A stretch of DNA of 57,861 nt from Acidimicrobiales bacterium (GTDB taxonomy: Bacteria > Actinomycetota > Actinomycetes > Mycobacteriales > QHCE01): NCBI GenBank assembly GCA_003243955.1, contig QHCE01000080.1:1-57861 (forward strand), written 5' to 3'. Each line of letters opens with the position of its first letter. The stretch's first letter is position 1. Below the pieces are notes generated by a model, which saw only the letters and a list, made by a program, of their open reading frames with translations, did no database searches and had not been told where the DNA came from. The position numbers and the translations under genes were made by a program. Below are positions 1-9,998 of the stretch, one piece after another.

Positions 1-125
1 CGCACTGACCACCTGAAACCGCCATGCGTCACCCACCTCGCTCACCTTCCACTGCGCCAATGTGGAGAAAGGTAGCGCCTTCCTAGGACACTCTTCTACG
101 CATCAGCTCCGTATCAACAGCTGAT

Positions 126-884
126 TTACGGCCAGCGGGCGACGATGTCGGCGAGCTCACGGCGGCGGCCGGTGTAAAACGGCACCTCGACCCGGACGTG
201 CCGGCGGGCGCTTGAGGCCCGCAGCTCCCGCATCAAGTCCACGATCCGATGCAGCTCGTCTGCTTCGAATGCCAGCATCCACTCGTAATCTCCCAAACCA
301 AACGACGCGACAGTGTTGGCGCGCACGTCAGGAAAGCCCCGCGCCATGGCGCCATGCTCGGCGAGCATGGCGCGGCGCTGCGCATCGGGCAGCAAGTACC
401 ACTCGTAGGAGCGAACAAACGGATACACGCACACGTAGTCGCGGGCGGGTTCTCCAGCCACAAACGCCGGCAGATGGCTTTTGTTGAACTCCGCGGAGCG
501 ATGCAGCGCGGCCTGCGACCAAACCGGCCGTAAAGCCGCACCGATCCGGGTTTGCCGCAGCTGGGAGTACGCATCCTGCAGTAGCTCTATCGAGCCCGCG
601 TGCCACCACACCATCAAGTCCGCGTCAGCCCGCAGCCCGGCAAGGTCATAACTGCCCCGAATAGCCACCCCAGCGTCGATCAGCTTGGTCCACAGCTGCT
701 CCAGCTCGGCCAACTGAGCCGTCTGATCAGCATGGTCACCGCGCTGCGCGGGCGCGGCGAACACCGACCACATCGTGTACTGGATAGCGGAGTTGAGCTC
801 AGTAACGCGTCGTGCATGCGCGTTACTGGGCCGTGTCGGGGTCTCGCTGGTGTCCTCTTGAGTCATGGCTGCCACCGTACTCAC
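126..884 (-). CDS. hemQ: Coproheme decarboxylase HemQ (chlorite dismutase-like family)
   Basis: 252-aa ORF with HemQ-like N-terminus (LNSAIQYTMWSVFA) and FVRSYEWYLLPDAQRRAMLAEHG; sits next to hemY/hemE. Confidence 0.95.
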   Translation of the reverse strand: MSTVAAMTQEDTSETPTRPSNAHARRVTELNSAIQYTMWSVFAAPAQRGDHADQTAQLAELEQLWTKLIDAGVAIRGSYDLAGLRADADLMVWWHAGSIELLQDAYSQLRQTRIGAALRPVWSQAALHRSAEFNKSHLPAFVAGEPARDYVCVYPFVRSYEWYLLPDAQRRAMLAEHGAMARGFPDVRANTVASFGLGDYEWMLAFEADELHRIVDLMRELRASSARRHVRVEVPFYTGRRRELADIVARWP

Positions 885-914
885 CTACTCAAACGGAATA
901 AGAGCGACCGACAA

Positions 915-1005
915 TAGGGCATCTGCCAAGGCCGCAGGAGCCGCCGCCTACGACGAAAGTGGAGCAAGTCGGCTCACAACCATGTGGAACACAGGCAGGG
1001 ACCTA
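915..1005. repeat. Short dispersed repeat family 2, copy 1 (TIR-like ends, flanking TA dinucleotides)
   Basis: 27-nt exact match tagggcatctgccaaggccgcaggagc to 56141-56167; both copies end in ggcagggaccta. Confidence 0.6.
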
Positions 1006-1017
1006 TCGGCGGACGCT

Positions 1018-2427
1018 CTAAGCCAGCAGCGCGTCGGCGGCGCGTTGTGCGGAGCTGATGCAGCCCGTAATTCCCACCCCGTCGTATCCGGCGCCAGCCA
1101 GCGCGATGCTTCGATCCTCGCCCAGTAGGTCCCGCGCTTGCGCCACACGCGCGTTGTGCCCCACGGTGTACTGCGGCATCGCGCCATCCCAACGCTGCAC
1201 CTTGCTAGCCAAGGGCGCGGGTAGCGGGCCGAGCACGAGCTGCAACTGCGCCAGCGCGGTTGCTACCAGCTCCGTATCATTGCGCCGCAGTGCCTGTACG
1301 TCCCCGTGTCGCCCCAACGAAACACGGACCAGGCTTACATCCGGCGCCGCCTGACCCCACTTGTGGTCAACAAAAGTTGCCGCCTTGATGATCAGGCCGC
1401 TGCTGCTAGGAATCAGCATTCCGCTTCCGTCCGGTAATACCAGCTCAGGGAACGCAAAACTGATCACGGCAACACTGGCGTAGTCGATGGCGGCCAGTTC
1501 AGCGGCGACCTCGGGAGCGACCTGGCGCAACAGCCGCGCCGAAGTGGGTGCCGGCGTTGCCAGTAGCACCGCGTCGGCGGAAACCAGCTGCCGATCGTGC
1601 CCGGAACCTACTGTGAGCTCCCAACCTTGCTCTCCGCGATCCAGCCGGCGAACCGGAGCATCGCAACGCACTTGCGCAACCGGCTCTCCACGGTGCTTGG
1701 CTGCGCTCAGCGTCTGCTTAGCTGCATCGACGAGCCGTCGCATGCCACCGCGCAGTGCACCGAATGTGGGGCCCCCCTTAGCCACAGCCCGCACAGCCTG
1801 GGCCGCACGCAGTAACGAGGAGTCACTGCGTAGCGCGGCCGCTAGAGCCGGAATGGTCGCCTGCAACGACAACGCGTCCACATTTCCCGCGTATACCCCG
1901 CCGAGCAGCGGATCGATGATGTTGTCTACCACCACGTCACCGAATCGCCGTCTGACCAGCTCCCCCACGCTGACGTCGGCGACCAACGGCTCCCCCGGTA
2001 GATCGGGTTCGGCGGAGATCTGACGACCGGCCGCGGCCGGCAGCAGTCCCGCATCAACCAGCGACGCCGGATCGGCCGGTACGCCCATCACCGTGGTGGT
2101 CGGCAGCACGTGTAGTGCACCGTTCAGGAAAATGTGCGCCTGACCGGTGTGTGGATGTATCACCTCGTCGCTAAGCCCCAGCCGCGAGACGAGCTCCAGC
2201 GCGGCAGGTGTGCGTACAAGAAACGCGTCGGCTCCTAGCTCAATGGCCTGTGTGTGACCATCCCAACGCAGCGTGCCACTGAGAAGTTTTCCGCCCAGGT
2301 TCGACGACTGTTCCAGCACCGTGACTCCGATAGCGCCAACATCGGGGCCCGCGCGGTCGCAGATAGCAAGTGCCGCGGCCAGGCCGGTGATACCGCCGCC
2401 GACCACCGCGATGTGCCGCGGAGCCAC
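1018..2427 (-). CDS. hemY: Protoporphyrinogen/coproporphyrinogen oxidase (HemY/HemG type)
   Basis: 469 aa with FAD-binding N-terminus IAVVGGGITGLAAALAI and C-terminal LAGAGYDGVGITGCISS; in hem cluster. Confidence 0.93.
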   Translation of the reverse strand: MAPRHIAVVGGGITGLAAALAICDRAGPDVGAIGVTVLEQSSNLGGKLLSGTLRWDGHTQAIELGADAFLVRTPAALELVSRLGLSDEVIHPHTGQAHIFLNGALHVLPTTTVMGVPADPASLVDAGLLPAAAGRQISAEPDLPGEPLVADVSVGELVRRRFGDVVVDNIIDPLLGGVYAGNVDALSLQATIPALAAALRSDSSLLRAAQAVRAVAKGGPTFGALRGGMRRLVDAAKQTLSAAKHRGEPVAQVRCDAPVRRLDRGEQGWELTVGSGHDRQLVSADAVLLATPAPTSARLLRQVAPEVAAELAAIDYASVAVISFAFPELVLPDGSGMLIPSSSGLIIKAATFVDHKWGQAAPDVSLVRVSLGRHGDVQALRRNDTELVATALAQLQLVLGPLPAPLASKVQRWDGAMPQYTVGHNARVAQARDLLGEDRSIALAGAGYDGVGITGCISSAQRAADALLA

Positions 2428-3503
2428 TAGGCACCCCCGCGCTGGTGTTGCACCAACTCAGCAGCGCTCTCGGTGCTGTAGCTGTGCACCAACTCCACTA
2501 CTCGCGTCAACACCCCTGGATCAGTCTGCGGAAGCACACCGTGGCCCAGATTGAAAATATGCCCTGGCGCGACGCGTCCCTGTCGAAGTACCCGCGCAAC
2601 TTCACTAGCCACCACAGTTTCACTTGCCAGCAACACGGCCGGGTCTAAATTGCCCTGCACGGCATAATCTGGCCCAATCCGCGCTGAGGCCTCGTCGAGT
2701 GGGACCCGCCAGTCCACGCCGACAACGTCAGCGCCCGCCGAAGCCATCGGCTCCAGCAGTTCGCCCGTGCCAACACCAAAATGGATCCGCGGCACCCCGA
2801 GTTCGCCACAGGCCCGCAGCACTCGGGCCGAATGCGGTTGCACGTATGCGCGATATTCAGCTTCACTCAGCACCCCAGCCCACGAGTCGAACAACTGCAC
2901 TACGCGAGCACCGGCGGCAATCTGCACTCGCAGAAACTCCGCGGCGATGTCAGCTAGCCGCCCGCACAGTGCATGCCACGTGCCGGGCTCGCTGTGCATC
3001 AGGGCCTTGGTTCTAGCGTAATCACGAGACGGGCCGCCCTCGATGAGATAACTCGCCAGCGTGAACGGGGCACCGGCAAAACCAATCAGCGGGATGTCAC
3101 CAAGCTGTTTGGTCAGCTCAGTGACCGCCTCAGTGATGTATGGCACGTCCTCGGAAGTCAGCGCACGCAGCTTGTCCACATCGGCCGACCGCCGGATAGG
3201 CGAACCGATCACCGGCCCAACGCCAGGTTTAATCTCCACATCGATACCGATAGTTTTTAGCGGCAGGACAATATCGGAGAAAAGAATCGCCGCGTCTACG
3301 TGATGGCGGCGGACTGGCTGCAGCGTGATCTCGGTAATCAGATCCGGAGTCTGGCAGACCTGCAACATGGGCAGGCCGGCCCGCAACGCATGGTATTCGG
3401 GCAGGGATCGACCAGCCTGCCGCATGAACCACACCGGCGTCACGGATACCGCTTCGCGACGGCTTGCGGCAATCAGTACGCTCACAACTATTGATGCTGC
3501 CAC
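2427..3503 (-). CDS. hemE: Uroporphyrinogen decarboxylase
   Basis: 358 aa with [19 protein letters not shown] and [19 protein letters not shown] motifs. Confidence 0.96.
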   Translation of the reverse strand: MAASIVVSVLIAASRREAVSVTPVWFMRQAGRSLPEYHALRAGLPMLQVCQTPDLITEITLQPVRRHHVDAAILFSDIVLPLKTIGIDVEIKPGVGPVIGSPIRRSADVDKLRALTSEDVPYITEAVTELTKQLGDIPLIGFAGAPFTLASYLIEGGPSRDYARTKALMHSEPGTWHALCGRLADIAAEFLRVQIAAGARVVQLFDSWAGVLSEAEYRAYVQPHSARVLRACGELGVPRIHFGVGTGELLEPMASAGADVVGVDWRVPLDEASARIGPDYAVQGNLDPAVLLASETVVASEVARVLRQGRVAPGHIFNLGHGVLPQTDPGVLTRVVELVHSYSTESAAELVQHQRGGA

Positions 3504-3588
3504 GCGCTTAACGCGGAGCTAGCAGTGGAGTCCGCATTCGGCGCGTCATATCCAGCTTTGTGGGCTTCGCGCGCTTACTGTAGATGGC

Positions 3589-4167
3589 ATGGGTCTAGGA
3601 GATGTCGCGGAGCTTCCCACCGCGGCACAACTACCAGCCCGCTTCTGCCGGGCAGTGGCAAGTGCTAGAACAGTAGACACCCGCCCAGAGATCTCCTTGG
3701 AAGAGATCGAGGCTCCCCGTCGGATTGCCCCATACTCATTTGCGCTGGGCGCGAGCGTGCTTGCCGGCGATGAAGAGCCAGTGACCGGAAGGCTCATCCT
3801 GCTACACGATCCTGCCGGGCATCCAGCATGGCAGGGGGAAACGCGCATCGTCAGCTACGTCACCGCGGAGCTGGAACCCGATATTGGGCATGATGCCCTA
3901 TTCGCACCGGTGGGCTGGGCGTGGCTGACGGAAGCCCTGCACATGCAGCAAGCCGGCTACCGCGCGATCGCCGGGACGATTACCCAAATCAGCTCCACCC
4001 GCTTTGGTGAGATGGCTGGCCCAGAGCAGACTACGGATGTGGAAATGCGGGCATCCTGGACACCCGAAGCCGATGACATCGCACCGCACGTGCGGGCGTG
4101 GTGCGCGCTACTGGCCTCGACCGCCGGCTTACCGCCGCCAGGAGTTCACTCGCTGCCCACCCGATGA
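3589..4167 (+). CDS. DUF3000 family protein
   Basis: 192 aa; position between hemE and rnd and sequence LEEIEAPRRIAPYSFALGASV typical of DUF3000. Confidence 0.8.
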   Translation: MGLGDVAELPTAAQLPARFCRAVASARTVDTRPEISLEEIEAPRRIAPYSFALGASVLAGDEEPVTGRLILLHDPAGHPAWQGETRIVSYVTAELEPDIGHDALFAPVGWAWLTEALHMQQAGYRAIAGTITQISSTRFGEMAGPEQTTDVEMRASWTPEADDIAPHVRAWCALLASTAGLPPPGVHSLPTR

Positions 4168-4226
4168 CGTTTTCAGGGAAAACGTCGCTCCAGCACCCGT
4201 TTCTTCGACGTTTTCGGGGAAAACGT
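4166..4226. terminator. Pair of near-identical short hairpins, probable bidirectional terminators
   Basis: gacgttttc-agg-gaaaacgtc (4166-4186) and acgttttc-ggg-gaaaacgt (4208-4226), between a + gene and a - gene. Confidence 0.7.
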
Positions 4227-4250
4227 TGAAGAATTAGGTTGAAGAATTAG
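4225..4250. repeat. Tandem 13-bp direct repeat (gttgaagaattag x2)
   Basis: Read directly; overlaps the stop codon of the minus-strand CDS ending at 4247. Confidence 0.85.
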
Positions 4251-5167
4251 CTGGTTTTAATACCCGCGAGCTCAAAGCTACGCGCACACGCTTGCTGGCT
4301 TCGTTGAGTGAGCTCGGCTCGCTTGGTCGGGTCGGTTTCATTGCTGGCTTCGGTCAGCGCTTTCAGGCAGCCGGTCAAACTTTGTTTGTCCTTATTGGCG
4401 GTTTCGAGATCTTTATTCGCCTTTGTCGCGTCACTAGTCAGCTTCTGCAACTGGGTCTGCGAGCTGTTCAGTTCATCAGTACCGCTGCCAATTTTTTGCT
4501 TTGCCTCCGCCAGCGACTGGTTAATCTCCTGAATCTTGGCGTCGCGTTGCTTCACGTTAGCCTGCGAATCGCTCAGTTGATTGGTGGCATCGCTGGCTTT
4601 TCCCATCTGGCTCACGTACATCGCTAGCAGGGTGGCGGAGGCGAGCAACAACGCCACGCAAACAGCAGCTAGCACAGGGTTTCTGGGCAGCCTCGTGAAG
4701 CGGTCACGGCGCGATCCACCCTCGGAATCCGCAGGCGCGAATTCCGGTGCCGGTCCAGCCTGAGCGGCATATTGCTCGTCATAGCTGTATGCCGGGTTAG
4801 CCTGCGCGGAGTCGTACTGCGCCGCGGAATACGGGTCCAGATCGCCAGGACCGCCGGGCGCATATCCGGAAGGGCCGTACGGCTGGGACTGCGATCCGTA
4901 CGGTGCTGGTTCCTCACTGTAGGGGCCGTAACCCTCAAATGGGACCGACCGATAGGCCGGATCGGGTTGGTACTCCGGCCCTGGTTGGTACTCCGGCTCT
5001 GGCTGATAAGCGGGCGGTGGCTGCGGTGCGGCGGAGGTCGGCATGTGGGCCGACACATAGGCACTGCTGTAGACCTGCCCGGCGCTGACCGGGCTAATCG
5101 GAGGCGGCGCCGCTGCGGCCGCCTCCGGTGACGCCCATGCGGGCGAACTCGACACCGGATATGTCAT
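4247..5167 (-). CDS. Hypothetical membrane protein: Pro/Tyr/Gln-rich N-terminus, one TM segment, C-terminal coiled coil
   Basis: Start placed at MTYPVSSSPAW (the longer ORF runs into rnd); YQPEPEYQPGPEYQPDPAY repeats, TM NPVLAAVCVALLLASATLLAMYV, then a Lys/Gln/Ser-rich helical tail. Confidence 0.7.
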   Translation of the reverse strand: MTYPVSSSPAWASPEAAAAAPPPISPVSAGQVYSSAYVSAHMPTSAAPQPPPAYQPEPEYQPGPEYQPDPAYRSVPFEGYGPYSEEPAPYGSQSQPYGPSGYAPGGPGDLDPYSAAQYDSAQANPAYSYDEQYAAQAGPAPEFAPADSEGGSRRDRFTRLPRNPVLAAVCVALLLASATLLAMYVSQMGKASDATNQLSDSQANVKQRDAKIQEINQSLAEAKQKIGSGTDELNSSQTQLQKLTSDATKANKDLETANKDKQSLTGCLKALTEASNETDPTKRAELTQRSQQACARSFELAGIKTS

Positions 5168-5390
5168 AGTTTTAGCGTAAGCCCACCCGAGCTTGCCTGC
5201 CCAGTACGCAGAATACGCTATCCGAAGAGTCCACCGAAACAACCTATATGGCCGAGGTGTCTCGCCCAGGTAGGTAGCGGCGTAGCCGGCGCTAGTCGGT
5301 TGAGCGGCGTAGCTAGCGATACTGGGCGAAGCCCTAACTGACTCCGACCACGTTACCCAACGCGGTCCCAATATCGATACGGTTAACCAC

Positions 5391-6623
5391 GTGACACAAG
5401 CCTCCACCGCGCCGATTTCCGATCTGCTTGAGCCTCGGGAGGGCACACCAGTTCCAGTAGACACGATTGCCGCACTGACGGACGCCGCCCGGAGACTGGC
5501 TGCTGGTACCGGCCCCGTGGCTATTGATGCCGAGCGGGCATCTGGGTACCGCTACACCGGTCGGGCTTATCTCGTGCAGCTCCGCCGCGCCGGCAGTGGA
5601 ACAGTGCTCATTGACCCGCTGCCGTTTGAAGACCTCTCCCCCATCGCTCGGGTAATAGCCGGGCAAGAATGGGTCGTCCACGCAGCCAGTCAAGACCTGT
5701 CCTGCCTGGCTCAGCTTGGCCTGCGACCCGCTCACTTATTTGACACGGAATTAGGTGGCAGGCTCGCTGGATATGAACGCGTCAGCCTGGGGCTCATGGT
5801 TGAGCGGTTATTGGGCTTTCGGCTCGAAAAGGGCTATTCAGCTGCCGATTGGAGTACCCGGCCGCTGCCGACTGAATGGTTGACCTACGCCGCACTCGAC
5901 GTAGAGCTGCTGCTGGAGCTGCGCGAAGTCTTGCGCGCCGAGCTAGATCGCCAAGGCAAGCTGGAATGGGCCGAGCAAGAGTTTGCCGCCGTAGTGGCCG
6001 CGAAACCTCCCACCGTTCGCGCCGAACCATGGCGCAAGACGTCAGGTATCCACCAGGTCCGCAGCGGCACCGGTTTAGCTCGGGTACGGGCGCTCTGGGA
6101 GACGCGGGACTCCGTAGCTCGCCGTCGAGACAGCGCCCCCGGCCGGGTACTCTCTGACGCGGCAATCATCGCCGCGGCCCAGGCTGATCCCAGTACCGAA
6201 CGAGAACTGTTCGCGTTGCCAGTATTCGGCGGTCGTCCGCATCGTCGTCTTTCGGCAACGTGGCTCGCCGCACTCAGCGGCGCCAGAAGCCTCAGCGAGG
6301 ATGAGCACCCTGGTCCCGCACCAGTTCCGGACGGTCCCCCGCCGGGCTACCGTTGGGCCGAGAAAGACCCGCAAGCCGCTGCTCGACTTACCCGCGCGCG
6401 AGAGGCTCTTGGAGGATTGAGCACGCAGCATCGCATACCAACGGAGAACTTGCTGGCCCCGGACGCGCTGCGTCGACTGGCGTGGCGGCCCGTAGAGCCA
6501 GTGAACGAACACTCAGTGGCTGCGACACTCGCCGGGCTGGGTGCACGACAGTGGCAGATTCAGTTAGTAGCCGGACCACTTGCCGAGGCAATCGCCGAGC
6601 CGACCGAGGTTACCAGCGAGTAG
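5391..6623 (+). CDS. rnd: Ribonuclease D family protein (HRDC domain)
   Basis: 410 aa with GPVAIDAERASGYRY...LVQLRRAGSGTVLIDPL exonuclease motif and TYAALDVELLLELREVL. Confidence 0.9.
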   Translation: MTQASTAPISDLLEPREGTPVPVDTIAALTDAARRLAAGTGPVAIDAERASGYRYTGRAYLVQLRRAGSGTVLIDPLPFEDLSPIARVIAGQEWVVHAASQDLSCLAQLGLRPAHLFDTELGGRLAGYERVSLGLMVERLLGFRLEKGYSAADWSTRPLPTEWLTYAALDVELLLELREVLRAELDRQGKLEWAEQEFAAVVAAKPPTVRAEPWRKTSGIHQVRSGTGLARVRALWETRDSVARRRDSAPGRVLSDAAIIAAAQADPSTERELFALPVFGGRPHRRLSATWLAALSGARSLSEDEHPGPAPVPDGPPPGYRWAEKDPQAAARLTRAREALGGLSTQHRIPTENLLAPDALRRLAWRPVEPVNEHSVAATLAGLGARQWQIQLVAGPLAEAIAEPTEVTSE

Positions 6624-6674
6624 CATGAGATAGGTCGGTTGGTTAGCTGTCACCTCTTCACTCAAGGAGAGCCC

Positions 6675-7907
6675 GTGTCTAAGGCCGAGCGTGAGATAGT
6701 TTTCGTCGACGGAGTGCGCACACCCTTCGGCAAGGCTGGCCCGCGCGGCCTCTATACCCATACCCGCGCCGATGACCTAGTGGTTCGCTGTATCCGCGAG
6801 TTACTGCGGCGCAATCCCAGCCTGCCGCCAGAACGCGTTGCTGAGGTTGCTATCGCGGCCACCACTCAGACTGGAGACCAAGGGCTCACCATCGGGCGTT
6901 CGGCTGCGCTGCTAGCCGGCCTGCCCCGCAGCACGCCGGGCTATGCCATCGATCGAATGTGCGCCGGTAGCCTCACCGCGGTAACGACCATCGCCGGGGC
7001 TATCGCGCTGCGTGCCGTTGATGTCGGGATCGCTGGCGGGGTGGAGCATATGAGCCATCACCCCATGGGTGATGGGGTCGACCCCAACCCCCGGTTCGTG
7101 GCGGAACAACTGGTGGATGAATCCGCTCTGGTCATGGGTGCCACCGCCGAAAATCTGCACGACCACGACTCTTCGCTGACCCGAGAACGTGCTGACGCCT
7201 ACGCATACGCCAGCCAGCGCAAGTATGCGGCGGCGGTCGCGACCGGGCGCATCCAGCCAGACTTGGTTAGCATCGCTACCCGCGACCCTGAGCTCGGCTG
7301 GGGTTTGGCCACAGCCGACGAACAGCCACGGCCGGATACGACTGTCATCGCGTTGGCAGGGCTACGCACGCCGTTTCGTCCTCACGGCCGGGTGAGCGCG
7401 GGTAACTCCGCCGGCCTCAACGACGGCGCGACCGCCTGCTTGATCGCCGCCGCCGAGGCCGCCGCGGAGCTGGAGCTGCCAGCGGCAATGCGGCTGGTCT
7501 CCCATTCGTTCGCCGGGGTGGACCCCGAGGTGATGGGCATCGGCCCTATCCCCAGCACCGAAAAGGCTTTACACCTGGCCGGGCTGAGCATAAACGACAT
7601 CGGTTTGTTCGAACTCAATGAAGCATTTGCCGTGCAAGTGTTGATGTTCCTGCAACACTTCGGTATCGCCGACGACGACCCTCGGGTCAATCCGTGGGGC
7701 GGCGCACTAGCGATCGGCCATCCGCTGGCGGCTTCCGGCGTCCGGCTGATGACCCAGCTAGCACGGCAGTTCGAGCAACGCCCCAATGTTCGATACGGCC
7801 TGACCGCACTATGTGTGGGTTTGGGGATGGGCGCCGCCGTGATTTGGGAAAACCCACACTACGCCGACGATATGCGGCCAGATGCGACAAAGGTAGGTGC
7901 GCGATGA
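6675..7907 (+). CDS. fadA: Acetyl-CoA acyltransferase (thiolase)
   Basis: GTG start with upstream aaggag; FVDGVRTPFGKAGPRGLY, DRMCAGSLTAV, NPWGGALAIGHPLAASGVR, LCVGLGMGAAVI. Confidence 0.92.
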   Translation: MSKAEREIVFVDGVRTPFGKAGPRGLYTHTRADDLVVRCIRELLRRNPSLPPERVAEVAIAATTQTGDQGLTIGRSAALLAGLPRSTPGYAIDRMCAGSLTAVTTIAGAIALRAVDVGIAGGVEHMSHHPMGDGVDPNPRFVAEQLVDESALVMGATAENLHDHDSSLTRERADAYAYASQRKYAAAVATGRIQPDLVSIATRDPELGWGLATADEQPRPDTTVIALAGLRTPFRPHGRVSAGNSAGLNDGATACLIAAAEAAAELELPAAMRLVSHSFAGVDPEVMGIGPIPSTEKALHLAGLSINDIGLFELNEAFAVQVLMFLQHFGIADDDPRVNPWGGALAIGHPLAASGVRLMTQLARQFEQRPNVRYGLTALCVGLGMGAAVIWENPHYADDMRPDATKVGAR

Positions 7908-9988
7908 GCGTCGAGTTCCCAGACGAGCTGATAGCTCACGCGCTCACTCGCTACGTTCAGCCTTTTGGTCTAGAGGGAGAGATCGCGCTGGTGACGCTGG
8001 ATAATCAGCGTGACCACACCAAGCCCACCAGTTTCGGCCCCGCTGGGTTGCGCGGCCTGGGTGCGGCACTCGACGCAATCGCAACGCGCACGCCGAGTGT
8101 GCGTGCTATTGCTATTACCGGAAAGCCATACATTTTCGGTGCCGGAGCGGATGTCACTGGCATGCCGACCCTGCGCAGTCAGGAGCAGGTCCGTGAGGTC
8201 GGTCGACTTGGGCACGAAGTCTTCAGCAAGCTACGTGACTCTGCGATACCCACCTTCGCGTTCATTAATGGCCTGGCACTCGGTGGGGCGCTAGAGCTGG
8301 CGTTGCATTGTCACTACCGAACGCTCTCGGGTGGAGCACGCGCCATTGCACTACCTGAATGCTCCATCGGTCTGGTGCCTGGCTGGGGCGGTTCGTGGTT
8401 ACTGCCACACCTGATCGGCCCAGAGCAGGCAATCCGGGTAATTATTGAGCACCCATTGAGCCAAAACCGCATGCTCACATCGCAGCAGGCACATCGGCTC
8501 GGAATCGGCGATGCGCTGTTCGAACCGGCCGACTTTCTGGAACGCTCGTTGGAATGGGCAGTAAGCGTGCTCAATGGCGAGACCGTGATAACGCGCGCCC
8601 CAATCACCGGTGGTCCGGAATGGAACCTTGCCGTGACGGTGGGCCGCAAGATCGTCGACGAGCGGCTGCACGGCGCGGTCCGGGCGCCACTGAAAGCTTT
8701 GGAGCTGCTACAACTGGCGAGCACCGCCGGTTATGCCGAGAGCGCGGAAGCCGAGACGCAGGCACTTGCCGAGCTGCTCATGGGTGACGAGTGCCGGGCA
8801 AGCCTGTACGCGTTCAACCTGGTGCAGCACCGTGCGAAGCGTCCAGTCGGAGCACCGGCCGCTTCGCTCGCTCGTTCGGTCACCAAGGTAGGCGTGGTGG
8901 GAGCCGGGCTGATGGCAACCCAGCTGGCCGTGCTGTTTGCGCGCCGCATGTTAGTGCCAGTGGTGATGACCGACATAAACCCCGAGGCGCTGGCCGCTGG
9001 TGTGGCCCGTGCCCATGCTGACATCGACAGGCTCGTCGAGAAGAAACGGCTGAACAGCATTGCCGCATCGCGGATCAAGCGCTTAATCAGCGGCTCGGCG
9101 GACCGAAGTGACTTCGCCGATGCCGATCTGGTGATCGAGGCGGTGTTTGAGGAGCTGGATATCAAGCGGCAGGTCTTCACCGAGCTTGAAGAGATCGTGA
9201 CACCCGAATGCGTACTGGCCACGAACACCTCCTCGCTCTCGGTGAGCGCTATGGCTGAGCAGCTTCGGCATCCGCAGCGAGTCGTAGGGCTGCACTTTTT
9301 CAATCCCGTCGCCGTGCTACCGCTGGTGGAAGTGATCCGCGGCGAACACACCGATGACGCAACGCTAGCCACGGCATTCGCGGTGGCTCAACAGTTGAAG
9401 AAGTCCCCGGTTGGCGTGCGGGACGCCACCGCGTTCGTAGTGAATCGGGTGCTGTTGCGCTGCATGAATGAGGTCCTTGCCGCGATCGATTCCGGCACGG
9501 ACGTCGCAACAGCCGATTCCGCACTCAACCCGCTAGGCCTACCGATGTGCCCGCTTGCCTTACTGGATCTGGTCGGGTTGCCGGTCGCCCTACATGTATT
9601 GCAGAGCCTGCATGGTTCTTTCAGCGAGCGATTTCCTGTGTCAGCGACGCTGCGCCGTGCGGTAGATCTGGGCAAAACTTCGCTGCTGACCTGGCGAAAT
9701 GGTGTGCGGCACCTGGATCCAGATCTAGTCACTGCCGAGCGTGTCTCTGAGGCCCTTACTTCTGACCAGCTCCGTGATCGGGTGTTGGTGGCACTAGCGC
9801 AGGAAATAGGGCTGATGCTCGACGAACAGGTGGTGAGCGAAGCCGCCGATATCGACCTGTGCATGCTGCTGGGCGCGGGCTGGCCGTTTTACCTCGGCGG
9901 CATCACACCGTACCTGGACCGCACCGGTATCTCCGAGCGAGTTATCGGCCGGCGGTTCCTTCCCGCTGGTGTGGCCACCGCCCCATAG
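7904..9988 (+). CDS. fadB: 3-hydroxyacyl-CoA dehydrogenase / enoyl-CoA hydratase
   Basis: ATGA overlap with thiolase stop; crotonase N-domain and KVGVVGAGLMATQLAVLFA Rossmann motif. Confidence 0.92.
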   Translation: MSVEFPDELIAHALTRYVQPFGLEGEIALVTLDNQRDHTKPTSFGPAGLRGLGAALDAIATRTPSVRAIAITGKPYIFGAGADVTGMPTLRSQEQVREVGRLGHEVFSKLRDSAIPTFAFINGLALGGALELALHCHYRTLSGGARAIALPECSIGLVPGWGGSWLLPHLIGPEQAIRVIIEHPLSQNRMLTSQQAHRLGIGDALFEPADFLERSLEWAVSVLNGETVITRAPITGGPEWNLAVTVGRKIVDERLHGAVRAPLKALELLQLASTAGYAESAEAETQALAELLMGDECRASLYAFNLVQHRAKRPVGAPAASLARSVTKVGVVGAGLMATQLAVLFARRMLVPVVMTDINPEALAAGVARAHADIDRLVEKKRLNSIAASRIKRLISGSADRSDFADADLVIEAVFEELDIKRQVFTELEEIVTPECVLATNTSSLSVSAMAEQLRHPQRVVGLHFFNPVAVLPLVEVIRGEHTDDATLATAFAVAQQLKKSPVGVRDATAFVVNRVLLRCMNEVLAAIDSGTDVATADSALNPLGLPMCPLALLDLVGLPVALHVLQSLHGSFSERFPVSATLRRAVDLGKTSLLTWRNGVRHLDPDLVTAERVSEALTSDQLRDRVLVALAQEIGLMLDEQVVSEAADIDLCMLLGAGWPFYLGGITPYLDRTGISERVIGRRFLPAGVATAP
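9954..9975. repeat. fadB 3'-end direct repeat, copy 1
   Basis: ggttccttcccgctggtgtggc; 21/22 identical to 10896-10917. Confidence 0.85.
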
Positions 9989-9998
9989 ACGGCCTAGA

